Shown piece by piece: positions 33,657-42,233 of a stretch of DNA of 56,366 nt (within the stretch, counting starts at the first letter, position 1; each line of letters opens with the position of its first letter). The notes beneath the pieces were generated by a model. The model was not told the origin of the DNA. It saw only the letters and a list, made by a program, of their open reading frames with translations, and ran no database searches. Made by a program: the position numbers and the translations under genes. The stretch is from an uncultured Oscillospiraceae bacterium. GTDB taxonomy: Bacteria; Bacillota; Clostridia; Oscillospirales; Oscillospiraceae. Location of the stretch: the NCBI GenBank assembly GCA_934597125.1, contig CAKTQM010000007.1, positions 1-56,366 on the forward strand, written 5' to 3'.

Positions 33657-33722
33657 TCTGCGAAACGACAATCCCTCAGTCACGGCTGCGCCGTGCCAGC
33701 TCCCTTTGCACAAGGGAGCCAT
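33657..33722. repeat. Half-copy of the foldback repeat family
   Basis: Read on the minus strand, GGCTCCCTTGTGCAAAGGGA, then CTGGCACGGCGCAGCCGTGA, then CTGAGGGATTGTC closely match the inner left arm of the foldback element at 6381-6432. The remaining part is another palindrome (GGGACATTGTTTC with GAAACGACAATCCC). No gene lies in this gap (33569-33804). Confidence 0.7.
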
Positions 33723-33804
33723 CGACACAGCGCGATACGGTAAACGCTCTTATGAAAGGAGCGCTTTCTCTCAGTATAGTAAGTATTGGTACAAAAATCA
33801 ACCG

Positions 33805-34467
33805 TCATAGTGAGTCTTTTGCGATCTCGCGGCCGCAGACGATGTTCAGGTTGCCGTTGCGGCACCGCAGGGCGTCCAGAAACGCCTTGGGGACGTCCTC
33901 GCTGCGCAGGGTGATGCGGTACTCCAGCTCATACAGGGTGCCCATGTTGGTGGTTTTTACCTTGACGAGGGAATGAGAGGTGGTGTACTGGGCCAGCAGG
34001 TCATCAAACAGTCCCTCGTAGTCCAGATCCTCTGGAATGGTGATCTTGAGGATACGCTCGCCGCTGTCGTGCTGACCGAAGTGCAGGGCCGTCAGGGCCA
34101 GCAGGGCGGCGGAGACGATGACAAAGGTCAGCGCCGCCAGGGTCACGTAGCCCATGCCGGTGGCAAGGCCGATGGCCATGCCCAGAAACAGCACGCCGAT
34201 CTCGCGGGCGGTGCCGGGGGCGGAACGGAAGCGCACCAGGCTGAAAGCGCCTGCCACGGCTACGCCGGCACCGATGTTGCCGTTGACCAGCATGATGACC
34301 ACCTGCACCACCACCGGCAGGATGGCCAGGGTGACGGCAAAGCTCTGGGTGGTGCGGGCATGGAAGCGGGACACCAGCGCAAGTCCGATGCCCAGCGCCA
34401 GCGACACAGCGGTGCAGATGAGAAACGAGGATAGGGTCAGGTCGGTTTCAATGATCGAGTTAAGCAC
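33805..34467 (-). CDS. DUF4956 membrane protein
   Basis: The 220-residue protein has four N-terminal membrane helices (about 8-110) with NIGAGVAVAGAFSLVRFRSA, the DUF4956 signature, and a soluble C-terminal domain. It starts at GTG 34467, 8 bases after AAGGAGGG; the start overlaps the VTC gene stop by 8 bases. DUF4956 proteins nearly always accompany VTC-domain proteins, and CotH or Cthe_2159-like proteins often lie nearby. The role is unknown; a membrane partner for polyphosphate or cell-surface functions has been suggested from context only. Confidence 0.92.
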   Translation of the reverse strand: MLNSIIETDLTLSSFLICTAVSLALGIGLALVSRFHARTTQSFAVTLAILPVVVQVVIMLVNGNIGAGVAVAGAFSLVRFRSAPGTAREIGVLFLGMAIGLATGMGYVTLAALTFVIVSAALLALTALHFGQHDSGERILKITIPEDLDYEGLFDDLLAQYTTSHSLVKVKTTNMGTLYELEYRITLRSEDVPKAFLDALRCRNGNLNIVCGREIAKDSL

Positions 34468-35173
34468 AGTGACATCCCTCCTTGGGTAAGATATGGTGTT
34501 GATAGCAATAGCCGTATTTGGAGAACGAGGTGGGGTAGGCTCTGGCCCGGGCCAGCAATTGGCTGAGCCACAGGGGGCAGACACCGGGGAGCTTGATCTC
34601 CATGAGGATCATATCGGGGTCGGCGATGGGCGCGCCGTGATCCCCCAGGCGAAGATCAAGGTCGGTGCCGCGCCAGCGCAGGTTGGTGTCAAAGGTGATG
34701 CGCAGCTGGGGATCGTCGATACCGGCAAAGGCAAGACGGTCATAGGCGATGAACACCCGCGGCTTTGCGTGGTGGAGCTGCTGGAACCAGGTGATCTCCC
34801 GGCCGATCTGGCCGTGGGCGTTGGGGCCGGCTTCCGATAGGAAGGGCGCGGCCTCGCGGGCTTTGGTGGTGATGCGGCGCTTATACACCACACCTTCATA
34901 CTTCTTTTTCAGTTCCACAAATACGCGGCCATCGTCATTGGGGACGCCGTAGCTGCGGACACGGAGCTTTTCCTTGTAGACCGGTTTTTCCAGTGAGGTG
35001 CGGATCAGCTGCCAGTTGTCGGTATCATAATAAATGTTGCAGATGGTGTAGGCGCCGTAGGCGTCCGGCTTCATATGGGACGCCATGCCCGACAGGATCA
35101 CGCGCTGCTGCGCAGGCGTCAGGCGGTATTTCTTTTCGTAGCGTTCAAAGCAGTTTTGGATCGGAATAGCCAT
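34460..35173 (-). CDS. VTC-domain polyphosphate polymerase-like protein
   Basis: The 237-residue protein has the VTC tunnel-fold domain that in yeast Vtc4 makes polyphosphate from ATP. It has the expected basic and acidic strand residues: FERYEKKYRLT, YKEKLRVRSYG, VFVELKKKYEGVVYKRR, and MILMEIKLPG near the C-terminus. It is free of membrane helices and would work with the DUF4956 partner. AAGGAGG lies before the ATG at 35173. Whether bacterial members make polyphosphate is not settled for this subgroup. Confidence 0.92.
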   Translation of the reverse strand: MAIPIQNCFERYEKKYRLTPAQQRVILSGMASHMKPDAYGAYTICNIYYDTDNWQLIRTSLEKPVYKEKLRVRSYGVPNDDGRVFVELKKKYEGVVYKRRITTKAREAAPFLSEAGPNAHGQIGREITWFQQLHHAKPRVFIAYDRLAFAGIDDPQLRITFDTNLRWRGTDLDLRLGDHGAPIADPDMILMEIKLPGVCPLWLSQLLARARAYPTSFSKYGYCYQHHILPKEGCHCA

Positions 35174-35198
35174 GGGGGAAACCTCCTTTGTGGGGTTT

Positions 35199-35280
35199 AT
35201 CATATATGACCGCCCTAAAGCCAACTTAAAAGAATTCCAAATTTTTCCTTTAGGTTGCTTTTAGGGACGGGGGATATGAT
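35199..35280. promoter_or_regulatory. Symmetric divergent promoter with tandem OmpR-type repeats
   Basis: Leftward: CTTTTAAGTTGGCTTTAGGG on the minus strand (35213-35232), 8 bases, then TATGAT (35199-35204). Rightward: CTTTAGGTTGCTTTTAGGG (35248-35266), 8 bases, then TATGAT (35275-35280). Each side has a tandem TTTAGG/TTTTA-type repeat about 11 bases apart in place of a -35 box. This is the layout of promoters activated by an OmpR-family regulator; the regulator at 32894-33568 is the obvious candidate. Confidence 0.75.
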
Positions 35281-35326
35281 GACGGCACAACAGAAAAGCA
35301 AGCGATGACGAAGGAGGTCATTCCTG

Positions 35327-36808
35327 ATGAAACGACTGATATCTATTTTATGCGCGGCGGCGCTGGCACTGTCGCTGGCGGGATGCGGCGCGGCAGAAAA
35401 CGCCAATGGTGCGGCGGCCGACGGCGATGATTCGCTGGAGAATGCCGTCACCTTTACTTTCAGCGACAGCGGCATTACCGCCCAGGGCGGCAGCGGTTAT
35501 GAGATCGACGGCACGGCGCTGACTATCGACGGCGCGGGGGCGTATGTGGTGACAGGCAGCTGCGCCGACGGGACTATCACGGTGAAGAAGGGCACCACCG
35601 GCGTGGTGCTGGCGCTGAACGGGCTGTCATTGAGCAGCGGAGACACCGCGCCCATCACCTGCGGCAAGTCCAGTGAGGTGACTATCGTGACGGCGGAGGG
35701 CTCCGTCAACAGCCTGAGCGACAGCGAGAAGAACAACGACGAGACGTATCCCGACAACGAGGCGGCGGAGAATGCCGTAATCAAATGTAAGGACGGTGCT
35801 CAGGTGACGCTGTGCGGCAGCGGCAGCCTGAACATCACCGCCAACGGGAAGAACGGCATCAAGTCCGGCGCGTCCACCACCGAGGAGGGGGAGGCGCAGC
35901 TGGTTATCCGTGAGCTGGCGCTGAACATCGACGCGCCGGTAAATGACGCCATCAACGCGGAGCAGACGCTGCTGGTGGAGAGCGGTACGTTGACGATCGC
36001 CGCGGGCGACGACGCCATTCACAGCGATCTGGTGCTGACCATCGGCGCGGAGGGCACCGAGGGGCCGGCCATCGACATTACGGGATGCTATGAGGGGCTG
36101 GAGGCGGCAGAGCTGAAAGTGTGCTCCGGCGATATCCGCATCGTCTCTACGGACGACTGCATGAACGCGGCAAATTCCGATTTGAGGGGATATGACTTCA
36201 CTATGGAGATCTCCGGCGGTACGGTGACGGCGTATTCCTCCGGCGGGGATGGGTTTGACTCCAACGGCAGCCTGACTATCTCCGGCGGCAGCGTGGCGGT
36301 GTGGACGGCCAATACGGCGGACAATCAGCCGCTGGACGCTGACGGGAGCATCACCATCTCCGGCGGCACCGTGCTGGCGGCGGGGGGCAGCAGCGGCATG
36401 GGAATGGATCTGACGGCGGAGCAGCCCTGCGTGATCTTTGGCGGCAGCGGCGGCTTTGGCGGCGGACAGAGCGGCGCGGCCATCACGAAGGAGGGTGCGG
36501 TGACGATTGCCGACGGCGGAGGCAGCGCGGTTTACAGCGGCAGTGCGGTGTGCGATGCACGGTTTTTGCTGTTCTCCAGCGACGGCTTGACGGCGGAGGA
36601 GAGCTATACCCTGCAGTGCGGCGAGAGTGAGCAGACGGCGCAGGCGCAGAGCGGGACGGTGTCCTCCGGCTTCGGCCCCGGCGGTATGGGCGGGGGACAG
36701 GGCGGTATGATGCCGCCGGACGGCGGGCAGCAGCCGCCCCAGATGCCGGATGGGCAGCAGCCGCCGGAGCGGCCTGACGGCCAGCGGCCGCAGGGACAAC
36801 AGAACTGA
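35327..36808 (+). CDS. Cthe_2159/DUF4353-like carbohydrate-binding lipoprotein
   Basis: The 493-residue protein has a lipoprotein signal (LALSLAGC, Cys20) and a beta-helical body (about 45-430) full of short repeats such as SLTISGGSVAVW, SITISGGTVLAAGG and TMEISGGTVTAY. This matches the Cthe_2159 family, known to bind polygalacturonic acid and calcium. Many Asp residues (SGDIRIVSTDDCMNAA, DDAIHS) fit calcium sites. The last 50 residues are a Gly/Pro/Gln/Met-rich tail, probably a flexible or wall-spanning region. GAAGGAGG precedes the start. It is divergent from VTC/DUF4956, and the three probably act together at the cell surface. Confidence 0.88.
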   Translation: MKRLISILCAAALALSLAGCGAAENANGAAADGDDSLENAVTFTFSDSGITAQGGSGYEIDGTALTIDGAGAYVVTGSCADGTITVKKGTTGVVLALNGLSLSSGDTAPITCGKSSEVTIVTAEGSVNSLSDSEKNNDETYPDNEAAENAVIKCKDGAQVTLCGSGSLNITANGKNGIKSGASTTEEGEAQLVIRELALNIDAPVNDAINAEQTLLVESGTLTIAAGDDAIHSDLVLTIGAEGTEGPAIDITGCYEGLEAAELKVCSGDIRIVSTDDCMNAANSDLRGYDFTMEISGGTVTAYSSGGDGFDSNGSLTISGGSVAVWTANTADNQPLDADGSITISGGTVLAAGGSSGMGMDLTAEQPCVIFGGSGGFGGGQSGAAITKEGAVTIADGGGSAVYSGSAVCDARFLLFSSDGLTAEESYTLQCGESEQTAQAQSGTVSSGFGPGGMGGGQGGMMPPDGGQQPPQMPDGQQPPERPDGQRPQGQQN

Positions 36809-36817
36809 AAAGAAAGT

Positions 36818-36851
36818 GAGGGCGCGTACCGGCCGGTACGCGCCCTCTTTT
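36818..36851 (+). terminator. Terminator after the Cthe_2159-like gene
   Basis: A perfect 15-bp palindromic stem (GAGGGCGCGTACCGG and its complement) is followed by TTTT. Confidence 0.88.
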
Positions 36852-36915
36852 GCGTGTCGAGAAAAGCAAAATGTTTTTTCGACAGCATGGGGGAGGTTTG
36901 TCGAAGGAGAGGGAA

Positions 36916-36944
36916 TTGCAAAGGGGCGGCGGATCTGGTATACT
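36916..36944 (+). promoter_or_regulatory. mscS promoter
   Basis: TTGCAA (36916-36921), a 17-base spacer, and an extended -10 TGG-TATACT (36936-36944). Confidence 0.7.
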
Positions 36945-36978
36945 AAGAAAAAACAAAAGCGAAAGGGACGAGGGCGTT

Positions 36979-37791
36979 ATGGAGGAGATCTCGAAAGTGC
37001 TGGAGACTACGCTGGGGGGCTACAGTCTGGGCAATATTCTGTCGGCGGTTTTGACGCTGCTGGTGTGTCTGGTGGCGGTGCGGCTGCTGTTGAAGCTGGC
37101 GAAACGGCTGCTGGGGCGCAGCAAGAGGATGAATAGCCGCCTGCAGCAGATGGTGCTGACCGGAGTGAAGGTGGTGCTGTATATTCTGACAGGCATCATC
37201 ACGGCGGAGGCGCTGGGACTGAACACCTCGTCACTGACGGCGCTGGTATCGGTGCTGACGCTGGGCGTGACGCTGGCGGCGGAGGATGTGCTGGGCAATG
37301 TGGCGGGGGGACTGGTGATTTTGTCCTCCCATCCTTTCAATATCGGGGATGAGATCGAGGTGGCGGGCACGGTGGGCGTCGTGCGGGAGATCACGCTGAA
37401 CCACACGAAGATCGAGACCTTTGACGGGCAGGTGGTGATGCAGCCCAACAAGGAGCTGTCTGCGTCGCGGATCATCAACTACACGGCCATGGGACGGCGG
37501 CGGGTGGTGCGGAAGGTGACGGCCTCCTACGACGCGCCCACCGACGAGGTGCGGGTGGCCTGTCTGGAGGCGGTGGCGGCCACGCCGGGGGTATTGGTAT
37601 CACCGCCGCCGGAGGTGTATTTGACGGAGTACGGCAGCAGCGCCATTGAGTACAGCGTCCGCTGCTGGACGGAGACGAAGGACTATTGGAGAGCGTATTT
37701 CGCGCTGAATGAGAACCTGCGTACCGCATTTGCCGCCCACGGAGTGGAGATGACCTACGACCACCTGAACGTGCATGTGGTGGAAAAATGA
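36979..37791 (+). CDS. mscS: Small-conductance mechanosensitive channel (MscS)
   Basis: The 270-residue protein has three N-terminal helices, the pore-lining third helix and the beta domain of MscS. TLAAEDVLGNVAGGLVILSSHPFNIGDEIEVAG is the family signature (pore helix end and beta start), followed by VVMQPNKEL, the usual MscS motif for the portal region. It opens under membrane tension to release solutes during osmotic downshock. GAGG lies 5 bases before the ATG at 36979. It has its own promoter and terminator. Confidence 0.94.
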   Translation: MEEISKVLETTLGGYSLGNILSAVLTLLVCLVAVRLLLKLAKRLLGRSKRMNSRLQQMVLTGVKVVLYILTGIITAEALGLNTSSLTALVSVLTLGVTLAAEDVLGNVAGGLVILSSHPFNIGDEIEVAGTVGVVREITLNHTKIETFDGQVVMQPNKELSASRIINYTAMGRRRVVRKVTASYDAPTDEVRVACLEAVAATPGVLVSPPPEVYLTEYGSSAIEYSVRCWTETKDYWRAYFALNENLRTAFAAHGVEMTYDHLNVHVVEK

Positions 37792-37800
37792 GAGATGGGA

Positions 37801-37835
37801 AAACAGGCGTGCCCGAAGGGCACGCCTGTTTTTTT
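37801..37835 (+). terminator. mscS terminator
   Basis: A 14-bp stem (AAACAGGCGTGCCC and its complement) around GAA, followed by seven T. Confidence 0.92.
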
Positions 37836-37882
37836 GATGATTCCGCTTCCGTGCCGCGATCGGCGGAAGGGGGGAGAGTGTC

Positions 37883-37911
37883 TTGCCATTTCATGGCGGG
37901 ACAGGTATAAT
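37883..37911 (+). promoter_or_regulatory. Promoter of the MalT-like regulator
   Basis: TTGCCA (37883-37888), a 17-base spacer and TATAAT (37906-37911), 34 bases before the start codon. Confidence 0.7.
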
Positions 37912-37944
37912 GGAAAAAATGTAATGTGCGCGGAGGGACGGGAC

Positions 37945-40412
37945 ATGGCGAGACAGAGGCGGGATTTGAACGCCATTTACATATCCGAGCGGCTGCAGGA
38001 GAGCCTGCGGCCCATCGCCCGCTGTGCGTTAACCACCGTGGTGGCGCCCATGGGCTATGGAAAGACCACGGCAGTAAACTGGTATCTGGCCCGCCGCGGC
38101 AGGACGGAGGCGGCGCGGATCATCCGCGTCAGCGTATATTCCGACAATCTGGCTATCTTCTGGAAAAGTGTGCAGGATGCCTTTAACCACGCGGGGCTGG
38201 CGTTTCTGCGGGACTATCCCTGTCCTGCAGACGCGGCGGGCGGGAGCCTGCTGGCGGACGACCTGTGCCACCAACTGGCGGGCGGCGAGTGGGATATTTT
38301 CATTGACGATTTTCACCTGCTGACGGATGGGCGCATCACCGGCTATCTCTGCACACTGGCTAACCGGCTGCCGGACAATGTGCATCTGATCGTAGCCAGC
38401 CGCGACCGCTTTTTGCCGGGGGAGGAGGCGCTGCGGCTGGGGCGGCGGGTCTGCCAGATCGGGGTGGAGCAGCTGCGGCTGAACCACACGGAGCTGGCGG
38501 TCTATGCGCGGCGCTGCGGCGCGGTGCTGTCTGACGGCCAGGTGGAGGCGCTGCTCTATGCCAGCGAGGGGTGGTTTTCGGCGGTATATCTGAATCTGCG
38601 GCTGCTGTCGGAGCGGGGAGCGCTGCCGGAGCACACGTCGGACATCTATGCCATGTTCTCCGCCGCCATGCTGGATCCTCTGCCGCCGGAGCAGCGGACG
38701 TTTTTGGCGGTGATGGCTCTGGCTGATGAATTCACCGCTGAGATGGCGCGGTTCGTGACGGGAAGGGAGGACACCGAGGCGCTGCTGACGGCGCTGACGG
38801 AGCAGAACGCCTTTGTGCGGCGGCTGTCGGACGGCGGTATGTTCCGGTTTCACCACATGATGAAGGCGTGCGCCCGACAGGTGTTTTTAACCATGGCGCC
38901 GCATGAGCGGGCGGCGTATGAGGTTCGTTACGGCGTGTGGTATGAGCGGCAGGGGCAGTATCTGCACGCCATGTCTGTCTATCGCCGCAGCGGCAGCTAT
39001 GACGCGCTGCTGCGGGTGGAGGAGGAGGACGCGGGCATTCTGCTGGCGGCCACGGCGCCGGATGACGTATTGGCGTTTCTGGCGGAATGTCCGGCGGCGG
39101 TGCTGAAAGCCCATCCCAAGGCGCTGCTGGTGCTGATGCGCCGGATGTTCACCTGGCGGCAGATCCCCAAAATGCTGGAGCTGAAAGCGCTGCTGCTGTC
39201 GTCCATTCAGGAGCGGCCCTGCATGCCGGAGAAGGAGCGGGGCGATTTGCTGGGAGAGTGCGACCTGATTATGAGCTTTTTATGCTACAACGACATCAGC
39301 GCCATGAGCCGGCTGCACCGCAGCGCCAGCCAGCGGATGTCCCGCCCTGCCATCAGCATCCGCAATGACGGGGGCTGGACGTTCGGTTCACCGTCGGTGC
39401 TGATGATGTTCCACCGTGAGGAGGGGGCGCTGGAGCGGGAACTGGCGGAGATGGACGAGTGCATGCCCCACTACTACAAAGTGACCCGGGGGCACGGGCA
39501 GGGAGCGGAGATCATCATGCGGGCGGAGGCGGCGTTTTTGCGGGGGTACTTTACCGACGCAAGGATCGCGCTGGAGCAGGCCTATGCCCGCATTGCGGGG
39601 AACGGGCAGGAGAACATGGCGCTTTGCTGCGATTTTCTGGCGTGGCGGCTGTCTTTGTGGGCGGATGCCGCGCCGCGGTACGGTTTTGCCCAGCGGCGCG
39701 CGGCGCTGCTGCCCCGGCACAACACGGACTGGCTGCGGATCTTAGACGCCGTTAGTGCCTATTACCACGCCCTGCGGGGCCAAACGGAGGAGATCCCCGC
39801 CGTGTTCCGTGAGCACCGGCTGTCCGACGTTCCCTATCTGGCGCCGGGCAGGCCCATGATGGAGCTGGTGGAGAATCAGGTGTATCTGGCCCAGGGGGCA
39901 TATACCCAGGTCATTGGCCGCAGCGAGGGGTTGCTGGCGGTGTGCGGGGGGATGCACTACGCCCTGGTGGCGCTGCATGTGCGGATCCAGACGGCGGCGG
40001 CCTATGAGATGCTGGGCAAGCGTGAAGAAGCCCGCATCCTGCTGCGGCAGGCATTGGACAGCGCGGCGGCGGACGGGCTTATCATGCCCTTTGCGGAGAA
40101 TGGCCACTATGTGAAGGCACTGCTGGAAGAGGAGCAAGACACAGCTTTGCGGGAGAGATCCTTACCCTGCTGGAGAGGAGAGAGGCGCAGTGCTGGCACA
40201 CGGGATCTCCGGCTCTTTCGGCGCTGACGGCGCGGGAACGGGAGATCGTGGCGCTGATCGTACAACGCCGCAGCAACCGCGAGATCGCGGAGGCACTGTA
40301 TCTCTCCGAGGGCAGCGTGAAGCAGTATGTGAACCGGATCTACGGCAAGCTTGCCATTGAGGGGGACACCCGCACCAAGCGCAGGCGGCTCATGGAGCTG
40401 GCAAACTCCTAA
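37945..40412 (+). pseudogene. MalT/LuxR-type ATP-dependent regulator, frameshifted before its DNA-binding domain
   Basis: The first frame (37945-40227) encodes about 760 residues: a P-loop (APMGYGKTT, 34-42), Walker B-like FIDDFH (about 119-124), and a helical TPR-like sensor region, as in large MalT-type regulators. Near 40125-40143 the frame is lost and ends in an unrelated tail. One base back, another frame continues to 40412 with SFAGEILTLLERREA and then the LuxR helix-turn-helix LTAREREIVALIVQRRSNRE, with LSEGSVKQYVNRIYGKL after it. The two parts align with one family protein of about 820 residues, so a single-base deletion is the simplest reading. No slippery heptamer is seen. It could be a sequencing error. 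GGAGG is 8 bases before the ATG at 37945. Confidence 0.85.
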
Positions 40413-40446
40413 CCAGAGGTTAATAGAAATGGAAAAAGCGCCGCGG

Positions 40447-40452
40447 TATAAT
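40447..40452 (+). promoter_or_regulatory. -10 box before the DUF2442 gene
   Basis: TATAAT (40447-40452) with a weak -35 (TAGAAA, 40424-40429, 17-base spacer) probably starts the DUF2442-lipoprotein-small membrane protein transcript. Confidence 0.5.
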
Positions 40453-40484
40453 GGTGCTGTATACTGGGAAAGGAGGAACCGCGT

Positions 40485-40727
40485 TTGAAACGGAAATATA
40501 TCGAAGCCGTGGCGCCGCTGGAGGATCATATGCTGCAGGTGGATTTTGTGTCCGGCAGCCGTCTGCTTTTGAACATGGCACCGTATCTGGATAGGCTGCG
40601 CTTTCGCCCATTGCGGGATCCGCAGGTGTGGAGCAGCGCTGCCACCAACGGCATTTTCGTCCGTTTCGGCAGCGTGGAGATGAGCCATGACGAGCTGTTC
40701 GCCATGGCGGAGCAGCCAATCGAGTAG
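40485..40727 (+). CDS. DUF2442 protein
   Basis: The 80-residue protein has the DUF2442 pattern: VAPLEDHMLQVDFVSGSRLLLNMAPYLD, then FRPLRDPQVW, then GIFVRFGSVEMSHDELFAMA. Members are small cytoplasmic proteins often found next to toxin-antitoxin-like genes, but none is adjacent here and the function is unknown. It starts at TTG 40485 with a strong AAAGGAGG 8 bases before it. Confidence 0.88.
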   Translation: MKRKYIEAVAPLEDHMLQVDFVSGSRLLLNMAPYLDRLRFRPLRDPQVWSSAATNGIFVRFGSVEMSHDELFAMAEQPIE

Positions 40728-40753
40728 TTGAACACAAGGGAAGGAGAAAAAGA

Positions 40754-41458
40754 ATGAAACACAATAAGATTTTGACCCTGCTTCTGGCGCTGGCACTGTG
40801 CCTGAGTCTTGCGGCCTGCGGCGGCAGCGGCGGCGAAACAGCGCCGGAGTCCTTTGAGGGCATGGTGAAGGACGACGCGCTTTTGACGGACTACGCCATG
40901 TACTGGGGGATCTGGAACGGCGAGGACGGCAGCCAGATGATCGTGGAGATGGCCGACAGCGGCGATGAGGTGCGCTTTGCCCTGTACGACGCCGACAACG
41001 TGCTGACGGCCAGCGGCTACATCCAGACGGAGCAGCAGTATGAGGCGGATTACTTCTATAACGAGCATGACGGCGTGGCCCATCACGGCTGGCTGGACGA
41101 GAGCGGCGACATGCACGTGGACGCGCTGGGCACCTTCCGTTATGAGGGCGCGGTGAACAACGGCGCGGAGGGGGATTACGCCCCGCTTGCCGGCGTGTGG
41201 TTCCTGGACGGCGACGCCGGTGCGGTGAGCAGCATTGAGATCGACGCCTACGGCAGCTGGACGCTGTACGAGCGTCCCGAGGGTGACGGCGATCCCACGG
41301 AGGTGGACTGCGGTACCCTCAGTCCCAAGCCGGACGGCGAGGGGGCGTATGATGCCGCGTCTGTTCTGTTCGAGGGCGTGGTCTATGACATGACAGTGGT
41401 AGGCGAGGATACGCTGTACTGGGGCGGTGAGAACGACTGCTACATAAGGATGGCGTGA
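40754..41458 (+). CDS. Lipoprotein of unknown function, first of a pair
   Basis: The 234-residue protein has a lipoprotein signal (LALALCLSLAAC) followed by a Gly/Ser linker. The mature part is acidic with repeated beta strands (MYWGIWNGEDGSQMIVEM, then ALYDADNVLTASGYI), suggesting a beta-barrel or lipocalin-like fold; this is a guess from strand pattern. AAGGGAAGGAG precedes the start. Its signal region is nearly identical to that of the next gene, a sign of duplication or exchange of the leader. Confidence 0.83.
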   Translation: MKHNKILTLLLALALCLSLAACGGSGGETAPESFEGMVKDDALLTDYAMYWGIWNGEDGSQMIVEMADSGDEVRFALYDADNVLTASGYIQTEQQYEADYFYNEHDGVAHHGWLDESGDMHVDALGTFRYEGAVNNGAEGDYAPLAGVWFLDGDAGAVSSIEIDAYGSWTLYERPEGDGDPTEVDCGTLSPKPDGEGAYDAASVLFEGVVYDMTVVGEDTLYWGGENDCYIRMA

Positions 41459-41481
41459 TAGACGCGGAAAGGAAACGAACG

Positions 41482-41937
41482 ATGAAAAAGTTTTTGGCCC
41501 TGATCCTGGCGCTGGCGCTGTGCCTGAGCCTTATGGCCTGCGGCGGCAGTGGCGGTGAGGAGGATCCCAACGATGTGGTGGGCGGAGACTGGCGCGTGAC
41601 CGGCATTGTGCGGGACAGCGGCAGCATCACCCGCGACGGCGCGGACACCGACGTGCTGGTATGCATCAATGCCGACAGCGCCGACTTCTATTTGGATGAG
41701 GAGACCCAGACGCTGTACGGCTATGTGGACTATCCCATCACCCTGGAGGGGGATCCCTGGGAGGAATTCCAGAGCATCGACTTTGCCGACCGGAACGGCG
41801 ACGGCAACGGCGATGTGGCTATGCTGTTTGAGCTGGACGGCGAAACGGTGCTGATGGTGTGGTTCTGGGACGCGGAAACGGAGACGTTTATGTTCCAGCC
41901 GGAGGAGTCTGCTCTGCTGTCCGACACGCAGGGCTGA
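41482..41937 (+). CDS. Lipoprotein of unknown function, second of a pair
   Basis: The 151-residue protein starts at ATG 41482 after GGAAAGGA. The signal and lipobox (LALALCLSLMACGGSGGE) almost repeat those of the previous lipoprotein, while the mature parts do not look alike. The acidic body contains DFADRNGDGNGDVAMLF, which resembles an EF-hand-like or FG-GAP calcium loop. It should sit on the outer face of the membrane. Spacing of 23 bases to the previous gene indicates one operon. Confidence 0.83.
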   Translation: MKKFLALILALALCLSLMACGGSGGEEDPNDVVGGDWRVTGIVRDSGSITRDGADTDVLVCINADSADFYLDEETQTLYGYVDYPITLEGDPWEEFQSIDFADRNGDGNGDVAMLFELDGETVLMVWFWDAETETFMFQPEESALLSDTQG

Positions 41938-41967
41938 GAGCGTGATAACGGAGGGAGGGAAGCGTAG

Positions 41968-42168
41968 ATGCCTTTTTGGCTTGCTGTGGTGCTGTTGCTG
42001 CTGGCGGTGGCGGGGATGGTGCTGTCACACCGCTATTTGGGAAAAAGCCCGGCGGCGCGGGCGCTGTGCATGGTGGGCTGTGCTTTGATCGCGCTGGCCT
42101 GCGGCGCTTACATCGGTTTGACGCTGCTTTTTGTGGATGCGGTGCAGAACAGTCCGCCGATTGTGTGA
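41968..42168 (+). CDS. Small membrane protein
   Basis: The 66-residue protein has two hydrophobic helices (about 3-22 and 32-56) joined by a basic loop (HRYLGKSPAAR). GGAGGGAGGG precedes the ATG. It ends the DUF2442-lipoprotein operon before a terminator. I do not recognise the family. Confidence 0.72.
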   Translation: MPFWLAVVLLLLAVAGMVLSHRYLGKSPAARALCMVGCALIALACGAYIGLTLLFVDAVQNSPPIV

Positions 42169-42180
42169 GATACATGTAAG

Positions 42181-42217
42181 AAAGCCTGTGACCCCAAGGG
42201 CCACAGGCTTTTTTTGC
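42181..42217 (+). terminator. Terminator between convergent genes
   Basis: AAAGCCTGTG pairs with CACAGGCTTT and is followed by a T run. It lies between the rightward small-protein operon and the leftward CNNM gene. Confidence 0.85.
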
Positions 42218-42233
42218 GGGAGAAGAAGCTTTG

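Noticed and set aside
40125..40143. Programmed frameshift in the MalT-like regulator
   Set aside because: No slippery heptamer, stimulatory stem or internal Shine-Dalgarno is evident, so mutation or error is more likely.
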